NCBI RefSeq assembly: GCF_001577775.1 | Contig: NZ_CP010835.1 | Coordinates: 558,001 to 622,000 of the forward strand | Length of the DNA stretch: 64,000 nucleotides | DNA from: Pyrococcus kukulkanii | GTDB taxonomy: Archaea; Methanobacteriota_B; Thermococci; Thermococcales; Thermococcaceae | Direction: 5' to 3' | In this document: positions 34,436 to 42,691 of the stretch, piece after piece | Position numbering within the stretch: position 1 is the first letter of the stretch | How the letters are laid out: the number at the start of each line of letters is the position of its first letter | Notes under the pieces: generated by a model | Databases searched by the model: none | The model's input: the letters and a program-made list of their open reading frames with translations, nothing else | What the model was told of the DNA's origin: nothing | Program-made: the position numbers and the translations under genes

Positions 34436-35569
34436 ATGAGATCAGGCATAGCCGAGTTGCCACTTCACACCGGCCACGTTCCTCCTTGGCTCGCCTCGAG
34501 GATGAAGAGGTTAGCTAAGATTGTTCTCAAGATATTGGTTGATGAGTACGGTACGAAGGGAACCCTTGAAAGGTTCGCTGATCCAGTTTGGTTCCAGGCC
34601 TTCAATAACCTCATCGGAATGGACTGGGATTCTTCAGGATCAACGACTGTAACAACTGGAATAGTTAAGGAAGCCCTAAACGAACTTAACCTGGGAATAA
34701 AAGTTGCTGGAGGAAAGGGAAAGGTCAGTAGGAAGACTCCTGATGAGCTGAAGGTTATAGCGGAGAAGTTTGATCTTCCCTGGGAAGAGTACGTTAAGAG
34801 GTCAAGGTTGGTTGCGAAGGTAGATTCCGTTGCACTTCAAACGGGATATCAACTATATCACCACACCTTCTTCCTCGATGAGGAGGGAAACTGGGCCGTT
34901 GTACAGCAGGGGATGAATCCCGAGGAGAAGTTAGCGAGGAGGTATCACTGGTTCAACGCTGAGGAGTTGCTAAACCCTCATAGAGGAGTGGCTGGAGTTA
35001 AGAGGGACTTCGCCCTGAACACCGTGGATAGAGACTCCAAAGAAATACAGAAGACAATAATTGAGATAGCCCAGGAAGGGAAAAAGGTTGCGAGAGAAGT
35101 CGAGACGATTAAGGCCATGAAAAAGGGCTACATGGTGTTCTACAAGCCCAGGGACGTTGATGTTCCCAAGGTTATTAAGAGATACGAGAGCCTTGGGAAG
35201 ATAGAGCTCAACGTTAAGGCCTTGGAATTCGCTAGGGAACTTGCAGTTGAAGATTATGAGAGCCTCCTCTTAATTAAGGGCCTCGGCCCGGGGACTTTGA
35301 GGGCCTTGGCCTTAGTTGCCGAGCTGATATATGACGTTAAGCCGAGCTGGAGGGATCCAGTTACCCACCCAATTGATCCCTTCAAGTTCGCCTACGCCGT
35401 TGGGGGCAAGGACAGAGTCCCCTTCAGGATCGAGAAGGGAACCTATGACGACCTGATAGAATTCTTGATGAGGCTTGAGGAAACTAAAAACAGGGAAATT
35501 CTGAAGAGAGTTAAAAGGATCACGGAGAGGTGGAAGTTTCCGGAGGAGGAAAAAGTTCCTACCTTCTGA
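34436..35569 (+). CDS. DUF763 protein (helix-hairpin-helix-like nuclease-type)
   Basis: A 377-residue protein with the DUF763 signature: MRSGIAELPLHTGHVPPWLA, KVDSVALQTGYQLYHHTFFL, WAVVQQGMNPEEKLARRYHW, and a helix-hairpin-helix-like LLLIKGLGPGTLRALALVAE then GGKDRVPFRIEKGTYDDL. The family is common in archaea; a role in DNA metabolism is suspected from the HhH but unproven. ATG 34436 is preferred over GTG 34433. Its end overlaps the convergent dioxygenase by 11 bases. Confidence 0.85.
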   Translation: MRSGIAELPLHTGHVPPWLASRMKRLAKIVLKILVDEYGTKGTLERFADPVWFQAFNNLIGMDWDSSGSTTVTTGIVKEALNELNLGIKVAGGKGKVSRKTPDELKVIAEKFDLPWEEYVKRSRLVAKVDSVALQTGYQLYHHTFFLDEEGNWAVVQQGMNPEEKLARRYHWFNAEELLNPHRGVAGVKRDFALNTVDRDSKEIQKTIIEIAQEGKKVAREVETIKAMKKGYMVFYKPRDVDVPKVIKRYESLGKIELNVKALEFARELAVEDYESLLLIKGLGPGTLRALALVAELIYDVKPSWRDPVTHPIDPFKFAYAVGGKDRVPFRIEKGTYDDLIEFLMRLEETKNREILKRVKRITERWKFPEEEKVPTF

Positions 35570-36344
35570 AGAGTGCCGAAGCCATTCCATAGTACGTTGG
35601 GCAGGCGTAGGACACTAGATCGGGCTTCATTGGTATCTCCCTTAGAATTCCGAGGGCAATGAGAAGGGACCAGTAGCTGTCTGGCTTTGCCTTGGCTATA
35701 AACTCATCAGTAAACTCCAAGAGACCTTCGAGATTCCCAGATTTTAGCATCTCAACTATTCTCTTGTCGTACTCCTCGGACTCTTCTGCATAACCGTAAG
35801 GGCCCTCCTCGCTGTGGGCATGTCCATGATCTGCGCTCACAACTACGGCAACTTTCTTGTCTGCCTTCTCAAGGAGGTTCCCCAAGAATCTCCCAAACTC
35901 TATAAGCCTCTCTCTTTCGAGTTTCGCAGGAGTTATTAGGATTAGTGGTCTTTTCTCGAGGAAATAAAGGGGAATTATTTCTCCCCATGTCAGCGGAAAC
36001 CTTGAGTACTTCCCACCAGATGTTGCGAAGTTTATGTCAACGATCGGAAACTCGGCCTTAGCCCCCAGGAATATTTCTTGGGCTAATTCTCTGTCGGTCC
36101 CGTACTCCTCCTCTACGGGCACATCAACATCGTTAAAAGGTAGCCACGGGATTAGGTGTTCGGCCATTATAACTCCGAGAGCCCAACTTATCCTTACGTT
36201 GTGCGGGGTTATCAATACGTAGGTTTCCGCCCCTCTCAGCTCTTCTCCAATCTCCTTCAGGTTTTCATGGAGTTTCCTTGTCTCTTCATCTGGCGGATAA
36301 ACGGCCTCATTCCCGTGAGGCATTATGGCCATCCCGATCAGCAT
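35559..36344 (-). CDS. class III extradiol dioxygenase-like protein (LigB/MEMO type)
   Basis: A 261-residue protein: MLIGMAIMPHGNEAVYPPDE (metal-binding His), TYVLITPHNVRISWALGVIM (second His), VAVVVSADHGHAHSEEGPYG (His/Asp), and YYGMASALFRR at the C-terminus. This is the LigB/DODA-type family, related to Memo. The substrate in an anaerobic archaeon cannot be an oxygen-cleaved catechol; the role is unknown. The start has a ribosome site region AAAATGCTGAT; ATG 36344 fits. Confidence 0.75.
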   Translation of the reverse strand: MLIGMAIMPHGNEAVYPPDEETRKLHENLKEIGEELRGAETYVLITPHNVRISWALGVIMAEHLIPWLPFNDVDVPVEEEYGTDRELAQEIFLGAKAEFPIVDINFATSGGKYSRFPLTWGEIIPLYFLEKRPLILITPAKLERERLIEFGRFLGNLLEKADKKVAVVVSADHGHAHSEEGPYGYAEESEEYDKRIVEMLKSGNLEGLLEFTDEFIAKAKPDSYWSLLIALGILREIPMKPDLVSYACPTYYGMASALFRR

Positions 36345-36503
36345 TTTACCACCGCAAAATATTTGGGGGTACCTAATTTTAACTTTCTCCTCGAACTTGG
36401 CGAATTTAATTATCTTTAGAGCTCATTTCCTTTCATAATGTAAAGTTTAACTCGGGGTGAATACTTGTCATTTTCGGTGGTGAAAGTTAACAAAGGCAAA
36501 ATT
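36345..36503. other. intergenic region without a gene
   Basis: AT-rich sequence between the divergent dioxygenase and FBPA/ase genes. I see no RNA motif or repeat apart from the TATA box of the FBPA/ase gene near its right end. Confidence 0.5.
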
Positions 36504-36512
36504 TTTTAAGAA
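36504..36512 (+). promoter_or_regulatory. TATA box of the FBPA/ase gene
   Basis: GGCAAAATTTTTTAAG (36497-36510 region) gives a BRE-like CAAAA followed by TTTTTTAAG about 45 bp before the ATG at 36559. Spacing puts transcription start near 36535-36540. GTGATA at 36551-36556 lies between the likely start and the gene (see rejected item on the glycolytic motif). Confidence 0.5.
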
Positions 36513-36558
36513 CGTGTAACTTTAATGTTAGACGGATTTGTTCACTGGGGGTGATACC

Positions 36559-37686
36559 ATGGCAGTGGGGGAGAAGATCACCATAAGCGTGATTAAGGCT
36601 GACGTCGGTGGTTGGCCTGGGCACTCGAGAGTTCACCCTGCCCTAATAGAGAGGGCGAAGGAGGTTCTAAGCGAGGCCCAGAAGGAGGGGACTCTAATAG
36701 ACTTTTACGTCACGTACGCTGGAGATGATCTACAGTTAATAATGACCCACAAGAAGGGTGTTGACAGCTCCGAAATTCACGGTCTCGCATGGGAGGCATT
36801 TAAGAAGGCCACCGAAGTCGCCAAAGAACTTGGATTATACGGTGCAGGTCAGGACCTCCTAAAGGATGCATTCAGCGGGAACGTCAGAGGATTAGGACCG
36901 AGTGTTGCTGAGATGGAGATTACGCTAAGGAAGAGCGAGCCAATAGTTACGTTCCACCTTGACAAGACGGAGCCTGGAGCGTTCAACTTACCGATATTCA
37001 GGATGTTCGCTGATCCCTTCAACACCGCCGGTCTAGTAATTGATCCAAAGATGCACATGGGGTTCAGGTTCGAGATCTGGGATATCTACGACCACAAGAA
37101 GGTCATCATGAGTTCACCCGAGGAGATGTATGACATTCTCGCGTTAATAGGTGCGAAGGGCAGGTACGTAATCAAGAGGGTCTATCCAAAGAAGGGTCAC
37201 CCAATACCAGAGGACGAGCCCGTTGCGGTGGTCTCAACTGAAAAACTCTATGAAATTGCCGGAGAGTACGTCGGTAAAGATGATCCAGTTGCAATAGTTA
37301 GAGCTCAGAGCGGCCTTCCAGCCTTGGGTGAGGTTCTAGAGCCATTCGCCTTCCCGCACTTGGTTAGCGGATGGATGAGGGGTTCGCACAATGGGCCTCT
37401 AATGCCAGTCCCGCTCAAGTACGCAACGCCAACTAGGTTCGATGGACCACCAAGGGCGGTAGCGTTAGGATGGCAGATAAGCCCAGAAGGAAAGCTGATC
37501 GGTCCAGTTGACTTATTCGACGATCCAGCCTTCGACTGGGCCAGGCAGAAGGCCATGGAGATCACCGATTACATGAGGAGGCACGGGCCATTCGAGCCTC
37601 ACAGGTTGCCTCTTGAGGAGATGGAGTACACTACGCTCCCAGGAGTCCTTGAAAAGTTAAAGGACAGATTTGAGCCCGTGGAGTGA
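36559..37686 (+). CDS. fbp: bifunctional fructose-1,6-bisphosphate aldolase/phosphatase
   Basis: A 375-residue archaeal type V enzyme. It starts MAVGEKITISVIKADVGGWP with GHSRVHPAL (His/metal), DLQLIMTHKKGVDSSEIHGL, DPFNTAGLVIDPKMHMGFRF and the Schiff-base lysine/tyrosine loop YVIKRVYPKKGHP near residue 230. It joins triose phosphates and dephosphorylates the product to F6P for gluconeogenesis. ATG 36559 has GGGGGTGAT just upstream. The gene stands alone in its own transcription unit. Confidence 0.95.
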   Translation: MAVGEKITISVIKADVGGWPGHSRVHPALIERAKEVLSEAQKEGTLIDFYVTYAGDDLQLIMTHKKGVDSSEIHGLAWEAFKKATEVAKELGLYGAGQDLLKDAFSGNVRGLGPSVAEMEITLRKSEPIVTFHLDKTEPGAFNLPIFRMFADPFNTAGLVIDPKMHMGFRFEIWDIYDHKKVIMSSPEEMYDILALIGAKGRYVIKRVYPKKGHPIPEDEPVAVVSTEKLYEIAGEYVGKDDPVAIVRAQSGLPALGEVLEPFAFPHLVSGWMRGSHNGPLMPVPLKYATPTRFDGPPRAVALGWQISPEGKLIGPVDLFDDPAFDWARQKAMEITDYMRRHGPFEPHRLPLEEMEYTTLPGVLEKLKDRFEPVE

Positions 37687-38289
37687 TCAGAGATTGAATG
37701 CCCCTTTTATTCCATTTATTATCATTTGAATGGCCATTGATGTAAGAATCAATCCCATCATTCTCGTCGTTACCTTGATTCCCACTCGTCCCATCTTCTC
37801 GATTATCTTGTTACCTGACGATAAGATAAGATAGACCGTAACACTTATGGCAATTATTGTCAAAATGACAATTACTGGATTCTCCCTAGTCGTGTACAGC
37901 ATAACCGTGGTTATGGCTCCAGGACCGGATATCAGCGGAATTGCTAAAGGAATTACAGCCACCTCCTCTAATGTTACTTCCTCTTCGTCTATCTTTACAG
38001 AGGACAGCTTTCCAGAAAGCATCTCCATTCCCATTCTGAAGAGCAAGATCCCTCCAGCAATTGCGAAGGCATCAACGCTTGAACCAAAGAACTTGAATAT
38101 CCACTGACCTATTAAGGCGAAGGTTATTAAAGTCATTAGAACTGTTATTGACACTTTCCTGGCTACTTCGTGCCTCTTCTCTATGGGAAGGTGACTTACA
38201 ACGCCCATAAAAACGGGAACCGCTCCAATGGGATTGGTTATTGCAAACAGACCAGCGTACATAAGGATGAAAGACTTTAGACCTTCCAT
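37687..38289 (-). CDS. MarC-family membrane protein (SnatA-like)
   Basis: A 200-residue protein with six predicted helices, starting SFILMYAGLFAITNPIGAVP, the MarC signature, with VIPLAIPLISGPGAITTVML in the middle. The Thermococcus relative SnatA transports small neutral amino acids, so amino acid transport is the likely role. Its stop abuts the stop of the FBPA/ase gene (convergent with no gap). Confidence 0.85.
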   Translation of the reverse strand: MEGLKSFILMYAGLFAITNPIGAVPVFMGVVSHLPIEKRHEVARKVSITVLMTLITFALIGQWIFKFFGSSVDAFAIAGGILLFRMGMEMLSGKLSSVKIDEEEVTLEEVAVIPLAIPLISGPGAITTVMLYTTRENPVIVILTIIAISVTVYLILSSGNKIIEKMGRVGIKVTTRMMGLILTSMAIQMIINGIKGAFNL

Positions 38290-38329
38290 TTAATCACCTG
38301 GCTATGAAGGGGTATGGGCTTTAAAAACT

Positions 38330-38932
38330 TTAAAGTCTCCATACTTTTACTGAGAAAAGACTTTCTTCGCCCTTTACCCTATAAGCTCTTATTGATCCTG
38401 AGTCTATTAAAACCCTGAAATAACTTGAGCCATCAAAAGATATTCCAGAAGTGTATGATCTTCCAGGTAGATTAGAAAGCATCAGAATTAAATTGCCAAT
38501 ATCTGATGTTCTACCGCTGTACAGAACGTATCTTCCCTTAAGGGTATAATATATATCGAAGATGGTGAATGCTGCATCCCCTTCTGAAATTAAGAATTGA
38601 AGCATTTTTCTGTGATCTTTAAATTGTCTCATGGGATTATCTAGAACTATGTCAAGTAACTGCAATAGAACGTCCTCCGGAACCTGAGGAGATTTAACTT
38701 TAATTGAAAATTCGACGATGTTTCCTTCAGATATAACAATGTTGTCATTTCCTAGGTCTTCTATAACTTCAATATTCTCTATTTTTCCGGATTCCATATC
38801 AAGCTCTCCTACTATCCTTGGACTTACACTCTCAACTATCTCAGGCCATATTGAAACTATTGGATCCAGGGGATCATATTCACCAGTGTGGTTGTTTCCG
38901 AGTAGTTTATTGCTCTCATTTATTCCTTCCAT
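38330..38932 (-). CDS. hypothetical protein
   Basis: A 200-residue soluble protein without a recognisable domain. It is acidic at the N-terminus and rich in strands later: NIEVIEDLGNDNIVISEGNI, VEFSIKVKSPQVPEDVLLQL, then FTIFDIYYTLKGRYVLYSGR and SIRAYRVKGEESLFSVKVWR. No catalytic motif. ATG 38932 follows GAGGG; a TATA-like TTTTTATTTTT is about 35 bp upstream. The frame to 38992 includes that TATA region, so the shorter start is right. Confidence 0.55.
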   Translation of the reverse strand: MEGINESNKLLGNNHTGEYDPLDPIVSIWPEIVESVSPRIVGELDMESGKIENIEVIEDLGNDNIVISEGNIVEFSIKVKSPQVPEDVLLQLLDIVLDNPMRQFKDHRKMLQFLISEGDAAFTIFDIYYTLKGRYVLYSGRTSDIGNLILMLSNLPGRSYTSGISFDGSSYFRVLIDSGSIRAYRVKGEESLFSVKVWRL

Positions 38933-39071
38933 AATCCCTCGTATGCCAATGTGATAACAAAAATAAAAATCTTTCCCATGCCAGTTAGTCAAAAAATCAT
39001 TTATTCAAAAATTTTCAACTATAAGTATTCCAGGAAGTAATTAAAAAACAAGGTTCCGAATATCTTTTACC

Positions 39072-40705
39072 TTATTTAGTAACATCCAAAAGCCTGTTCC
39101 ACCGCTCTTTTGTCCTTTGAAAGCATCCTGGGGGCATTAACTCTCTCTCGGGACAGTAGCCAAGCTGAATACACCTTGGCCCTAGCTTCGCCCACTTTAT
39201 GATGGGCCTTATGTCCTCTCTTTTCGCTAACTCTTCGAGCATCTTCCAAGCTACCTCTCTGATTTCCCACTGCGCCCTTTCGCAGAGCCTTAAACCAAAG
39301 AAGTGCTTAAGCTCCCTAAGGTTCATTGTCACTACTATCTTGGTTCTAACGGCTTGGGGAAGGATGAAACGTGCGTCCTCCTTGGGAACTCCTGCCTGAA
39401 CGGACTCAATGTAGAGCTCTCTGGCATCTCTCATAAGATCGTACCACTTGTATGCTAAAAATGGATCTTCTAAAACACTTTCAGGTATTGTGAACTCGTA
39501 CTCCTCAAGCCTCCTGCGTATGGAGTCCCTAATTCTCTCCCTGAGCTCTGGAACAACAGCTAGGACTTTCAGTATGTTAGTTCTCCTTGTGAGGAACGGA
39601 TCTGCATCCTTGTAGAGAAGTCTCAATAGGTCTTTGGAACCTCTGTTCTTGGTGTAGCGGAGATATCCTATTCCTTGAGTTTCGTAGTATCTTAGTGCGC
39701 CTTCAGGGAGCCCCAATTCAGACAACATAAACATCGTATCTTCGAGGGCTTTTTTACTCGAGCTAACGAACATCACCTCTGCTCTCTGAAAAGTGCCATC
39801 TTTGAAAATCACTCTGATATATCCGTCTCCGTCCAAGTAGCCCCTGAGAAAATGAGGCCAAAGATCTTTAGATACTCCACTAATCACCTTTTCAAACTTA
39901 GGGTTTTTGCCTTTCTTTCGGAGACTCCCCACTTTTTGAGATCTTCAACTAGCTTTTTGTTCCCAACCCAAATCCGAATGGTGTTTCTGCCCTTCTGAGC
40001 CTTTACTTTTATCCCCCGACCAATACGTTCTGCTATTTCTATTAAGAGAGTTTTTTCAAGATTTTTCTGTTCGATTATAAGAGCGTTCTTTGACTCGTCA
40101 ATGCTACCGTCTGCCATAATGAAACCGAGGATGTAAGCTCGGTCTGGGTCACTTATGTTCTCAAAGAAATCCTTATTCACAATCCTTCCGTTGTAAACTT
40201 CTCCTGCTTTTCGCGGAGTGATACCATACGCCCGAAGTATCGAGAGAACTGAAGTGGGGTGGAGTCCTACTATCTTTGCTATTTGCCAGGATGAGAGGCC
40301 ATCCTCAAGGTACCATTTAATAATTTCCTTCTCTTGATTTATGCTAAGCTTACAGTGTGGGTTCCTTTTCTTTCCAGAAGGCTCAGGAAGTTTATACTCC
40401 TTTAGTTTCACGGAAGAAACGAATTGATATCGCTGACTCTGCTGTGTATAACTTGCTATCCTATGCCTAACCAGCTGGTGAGTACAGACCCTTGAGCATC
40501 CCTCTATGGCGAACGTGAAGGTTGCATGCTCAAGTATACTCTCGTGTCCATAGCTCAGAATTTTTGGAAGGTGCTTCTCAACATCAGCTTTATTCACGTT
40601 CTCAAAGGCTTCAGTACTCCACTTGTCCCAGTAGCTTATAAGAGCGGCCCAGGTTATGGTCTCAAGTGGCTTAGGAGTGTAATTTACGAGCTTAACCTTT
40701 ATCAT
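39072..40705 (-). CDS. thyX: flavin-dependent thymidylate synthase ThyX interrupted by an in-frame LAGLIDADG endonuclease, with a frameshift
   Basis: The frame from ATG 40705 starts [20 protein letters not shown] and has the ThyX signature [14 protein letters not shown]. After VKLKEY the ThyX sequence stops and an HTH ([20 protein letters not shown]) plus LAGLIDADG motif 1 ([13 protein letters not shown]) follow. The frame ends at 39884. A second frame, one base back at GGCAAAAACC (about 39909-39918), continues with motif 2 ([12 protein letters not shown]) and then rejoins Thy[21 protein letters not shown] ... [20 protein letters not shown] then RAQWEIRE. It ends at 39072. I see no intein block A/B and no HN-C/S/T terminus. 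One missing A in the A5 run would explain the frameshift. ThyX makes dTMP with FAD and methylene-folate, so loss would matter. Confidence 0.8.
39195..39884 (-). other. C-terminal part of the endonuclease and ThyX in the shifted frame
   Basis: This marks the segment of the previous gene readable only after the frameshift; as a separate unit it could start at GTG 39932. It contains the second LAGLIDADG motif [12 protein letters not shown] and about 150 residues of ThyX C-terminus. If the cell reads two proteins, ThyX would be split into two parts that may or may not assemble. Confidence 0.4.
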
Positions 40706-40757
40706 TTAACCACCTTCTCGAGGTATGTGGGATAGGTTTAAACGTTTCCACCGTAAA

Positions 40758-40769
40758 CTTTAAATATTA
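40758..40769 (+). promoter_or_regulatory. TATA box of the tRNA gene
   Basis: CTTTAAATATTA lies 27-38 bp before the tRNA, the usual distance for archaeal TATA boxes. It is followed by the tRNA with no other promoter in between. Confidence 0.6.
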
Positions 40770-40795
40770 ATCTCTGAGATGAACTACCGGGTAGT

Positions 40796-40873
40796 GGACC
40801 GGTAGCCTAGCCAGGACAGGGCGGCGGCCTCCTAAGCCGCAGGTCCGGGGTTCAAATCCCCGCCGGTCCGCCA
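40796..40873 (+). tRNA. tRNA-Arg (anticodon CCT)
   Basis: The acceptor stem GGACCGG pairs with CCGGTCC near the 3' end. The anticodon stem GCGGC/GCCGC encloses CTCCTAA with anticodon CCT, reading AGG for arginine. The T arm is CGGGGTTCAAATCCCCG. Discriminator G is followed by an encoded CCA. No intron is visible. A C/D sRNA follows at 40919. Confidence 0.95.
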
Positions 40874-40918
40874 AACAACTTTTCTGGAAAGCTTTATTAG
40901 TCTACCAGTAATTCTAAG

Positions 40919-40981
40919 AACTGCGATGAGGAAGGGTGGCGTCACTGATTGGTGATGATGATGCCTGCGATGACTGAGCAA
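40919..40981 (+). ncRNA. C/D-box sRNA
   Basis: Boxes in order: C GCGATGA (40923-40929), D' CTGA (40945-40948), C' ATGATGA (40955-40961), D CTGA (40974-40977). The guide before D is 12 nt (TGCCTGCGATGA); that before D' is 15 nt. This is the normal archaeal 2'-O-methylation guide layout. It lies between tRNA-Arg and the Tfx gene. The C box has one U-to-C change from the consensus. Confidence 0.8.
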
Positions 40982-41024
40982 AATATTTTAACTATTCAAT
41001 ATAGGTAAGCGATGGTGCTTAATA

Positions 41025-41453
41025 ATGAAGACCTTCCTTACCGACCAACAGATCAAAGTTTTGATGCTGAGGGCAAAGGGCCTTAAGCAAAGTGAGATAG
41101 CAGAAATCCTTGGTACCAGTAGAGCCAACGTTAGTATACTGGAAAAGAGGGCCTTAGAGAAGATAGAGAAAGCGAGGAATACCATTCTCCTGTGGGAGCA
41201 GATTAATTCCAAAGTTCGAGTTGAAGTTCGAGCCGGAGAGGATATATTCAACATTCCTGAAAAACTTTTTAAGGAGGCCGACAAAGCGGGAGTGAAGGTT
41301 CCGTACAGCACGGCGGAAATAATAGCATTCCTCGTTGAACACGCTCCCGTTGAGGATAGGCTCGCAAAGAGGGATTTTACGTTGTTTCTAGATTCAAGGG
41401 ATAGGCTAAGGGTCAGCGAATGCATTCTTGAAGAAGGGATAGATCATGATTAA
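41025..41453 (+). CDS. Tfx-family DNA-binding protein
   Basis: A 142-residue protein: MKTFLTDQQIKVLMLRAKGL then KQSEIAEILGTSRANVSILE (HTH) and KRALEKIEKARNTILLWEQI. This is the Tfx family, known from methanogens as an activator at the fmd promoter; here the targets are unknown. Its 3' end overlaps the NhaP relic. Transcription may be almost leaderless (TATA-like AAATATTTTA at 40980-40989). Confidence 0.85.
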   Translation: MKTFLTDQQIKVLMLRAKGLKQSEIAEILGTSRANVSILEKRALEKIEKARNTILLWEQINSKVRVEVRAGEDIFNIPEKLFKEADKAGVKVPYSTAEIIAFLVEHAPVEDRLAKRDFTLFLDSRDRLRVSECILEEGIDHD

Positions 41454-41975
41454 GTTGACGTTTGTAGGGTCCCTCTTCCTAATATTATCCACTTAGAGTA
41501 CTATCAATGATAATAAGGATAATAAGAAGAGCTGGAGTGTCACACATTCCACTTATACTAACTAGAATGTTAATCGGGCCGATTCTTCGACTTATCCCCA
41601 GGATCTTGCCCATGACATTTTTGAGTTTGTTAGACTGTTCTTTTGTTGGTTTCTTTTGTTGGTTGTAAATCGTAATTTTTTTAGGTTTGAGTGTGTTTTT
41701 GTTTTGGGGCTGTTTATGTTAAGTCCGGAGGTTGATGACCTCCCGCTCGAGCCTATGATCCTAATGTGAACGGGAGTGAGAAGCCAACCGCACCAGTTGC
41801 ACTACAACCGGTAGCGGAAACGGTGGCTATGGGCCTTGCCACTAACATAACCCTCCCGCTACTCAAGTGGTGGATCTCTAAGGAGTACCTCTTCATAGCC
41901 CTTGAAGGGTCCAGAGGCGTAGTTCCATCTGCTCTGGCTTCTCTACCTTTAAGCTTGGCCTTGAAGTATCATTAA
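41446..41975 (+). pseudogene. decayed NhaP-type sodium/proton antiporter
   Basis: Starting at ATG 41446 the frame reads MIKLTFVGSLFLILST then a stop. The next fragment in another frame, IIRIIRRAGVSHIPLILTRM then LIGPILRLIPRI, continues typical antiporter N-terminal helices. After a gap, 41766-41975 reads TNITLPLLKWWISKEYLFIA then LEGSRGVVPSALASLPLSLA, the late-helix motif of the family. The middle half is lost and the frames are broken. It lies directly after Tfx. Confidence 0.7.
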
Positions 41976-42015
41976 GGATAGGATAAAGAGAATGGAAAAG
42001 AAAAGATGGAGATCA

Positions 42016-42074
42016 AGAGATGATGACTCTGGAGCCCCCTGATTGGATGATGAACAGTTCGCGGGACTGATCTT
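42016..42074 (+). ncRNA. C/D-box sRNA
   Basis: Boxes: C ATGATGA (42020-42026), D' CTGA (42039-42042), C' ATGATGA (42047-42053), D CTGA (42067-42070). Guides are CTCTGGAGCCCC (12 nt) and ACAGTTCGCGGGA (13 nt). All four boxes are perfect, which makes this the clearest of the set. It is convergent to iorB, ending 3 bases before its stop codon. Confidence 0.9.
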
Positions 42075-42076
42075 AA

Positions 42077-42691
42077 TTAAAGGCCAAGCATCTCTTTAGC
42101 TGCTTTCACGCCAAGGTCAAAGGCTTTCATATTGACATCAACGGCCCTTGGTGGGACGCTCAGCCTTATGACCTCCTTTACGTGTTCGGGGGAAAGTGGG
42201 AATCCTGGGGTTTGGGTCAGTGCTCCGATTAAAACGACGTTGGTCGTTATCACATGCCCTGCCTCAATGGCCAGCTTTTCAGCATCGAAGGCCAAGAACT
42301 TTCCGCCGAACTCCTCTTCAACAATTCTCTTTATTTCCTCCATGCTTGGGTACTTAGCTAATCCCATCGAAACCTGAACTGGGGGAATTGGCCTTGCGTT
42401 CGTAAATACTAAACCGCCTTTCTTGAGGTAGTTAATGTACCTCAAAGCTTCGACGGGCTCGAAGCTCAGGATTACATCAGCTTTCCCTTCAGGAACCATG
42501 GCACCGTAAACGTCTTTGCCAAACCTAACGTAGGCAATAACTGAACCGAAACGCTGGCTCATACCATGGACTTCGCCAACTCTCACCTTATAACCGGCTT
42601 TAAGCGCAGCCCACCCTAGTAGGTTTGCGGCGGTAAGGATACCTTGGCCACCAACACCAGTGATCACGATGTTGTACTCCTTCACGCTCAT
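42077..42691 (-). CDS. iorB: indolepyruvate:ferredoxin oxidoreductase, beta subunit
   Basis: A 204-residue protein: [20 protein letters not shown] then [20 protein letters not shown], with [19 protein letters not shown]. This is the gamma-type domain of 2-oxoacid oxidoreductases. With IorA it decarboxylates aryl-pyruvates from aromatic amino acids to aryl-acetyl-CoA, reducing ferredoxin. Its start overlaps the iorA stop in ATGA, and the order iorB-iorA-acdA reads as one pathway unit. Confidence 0.93.
   Translation of the reverse strand: MSVKEYNIVITGVGGQGILTAANLLGWAALKAGYKVRVGEVHGMSQRFGSVIAYVRFGKDVYGAMVPEGKADVILSFEPVEALRYINYLKKGGLVFTNARPIPPVQVSMGLAKYPSMEEIKRIVEEEFGGKFLAFDAEKLAIEAGHVITTNVVLIGALTQTPGFPLSPEHVKEVIRLSVPPRAVDVNMKAFDLGVKAAKEMLGL

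Noticed and set aside
36541-36557. Thermococcales glycolytic motif (TATCAC-N5-GTGATA) before the FBPA/ase gene
   Set aside because: GTTCAC-TGGGG-GTGATA has the right spacing and a perfect right half, but two mismatches on the left, and it overlaps the ribosome site, unlike gluconeogenic promoters where it lies upstream of TATA.
39072-40705. Calling the ThyX insert a normal intein
   Set aside because: No Cys/Ser start with block A, no TxxH block B, and no HN-C/S/T end could be found; an endonuclease alone is what can be seen.
41766-41975. A 69-codon gene of its own
   Set aside because: It is the late-helix fragment of an NhaP antiporter with the rest broken upstream.
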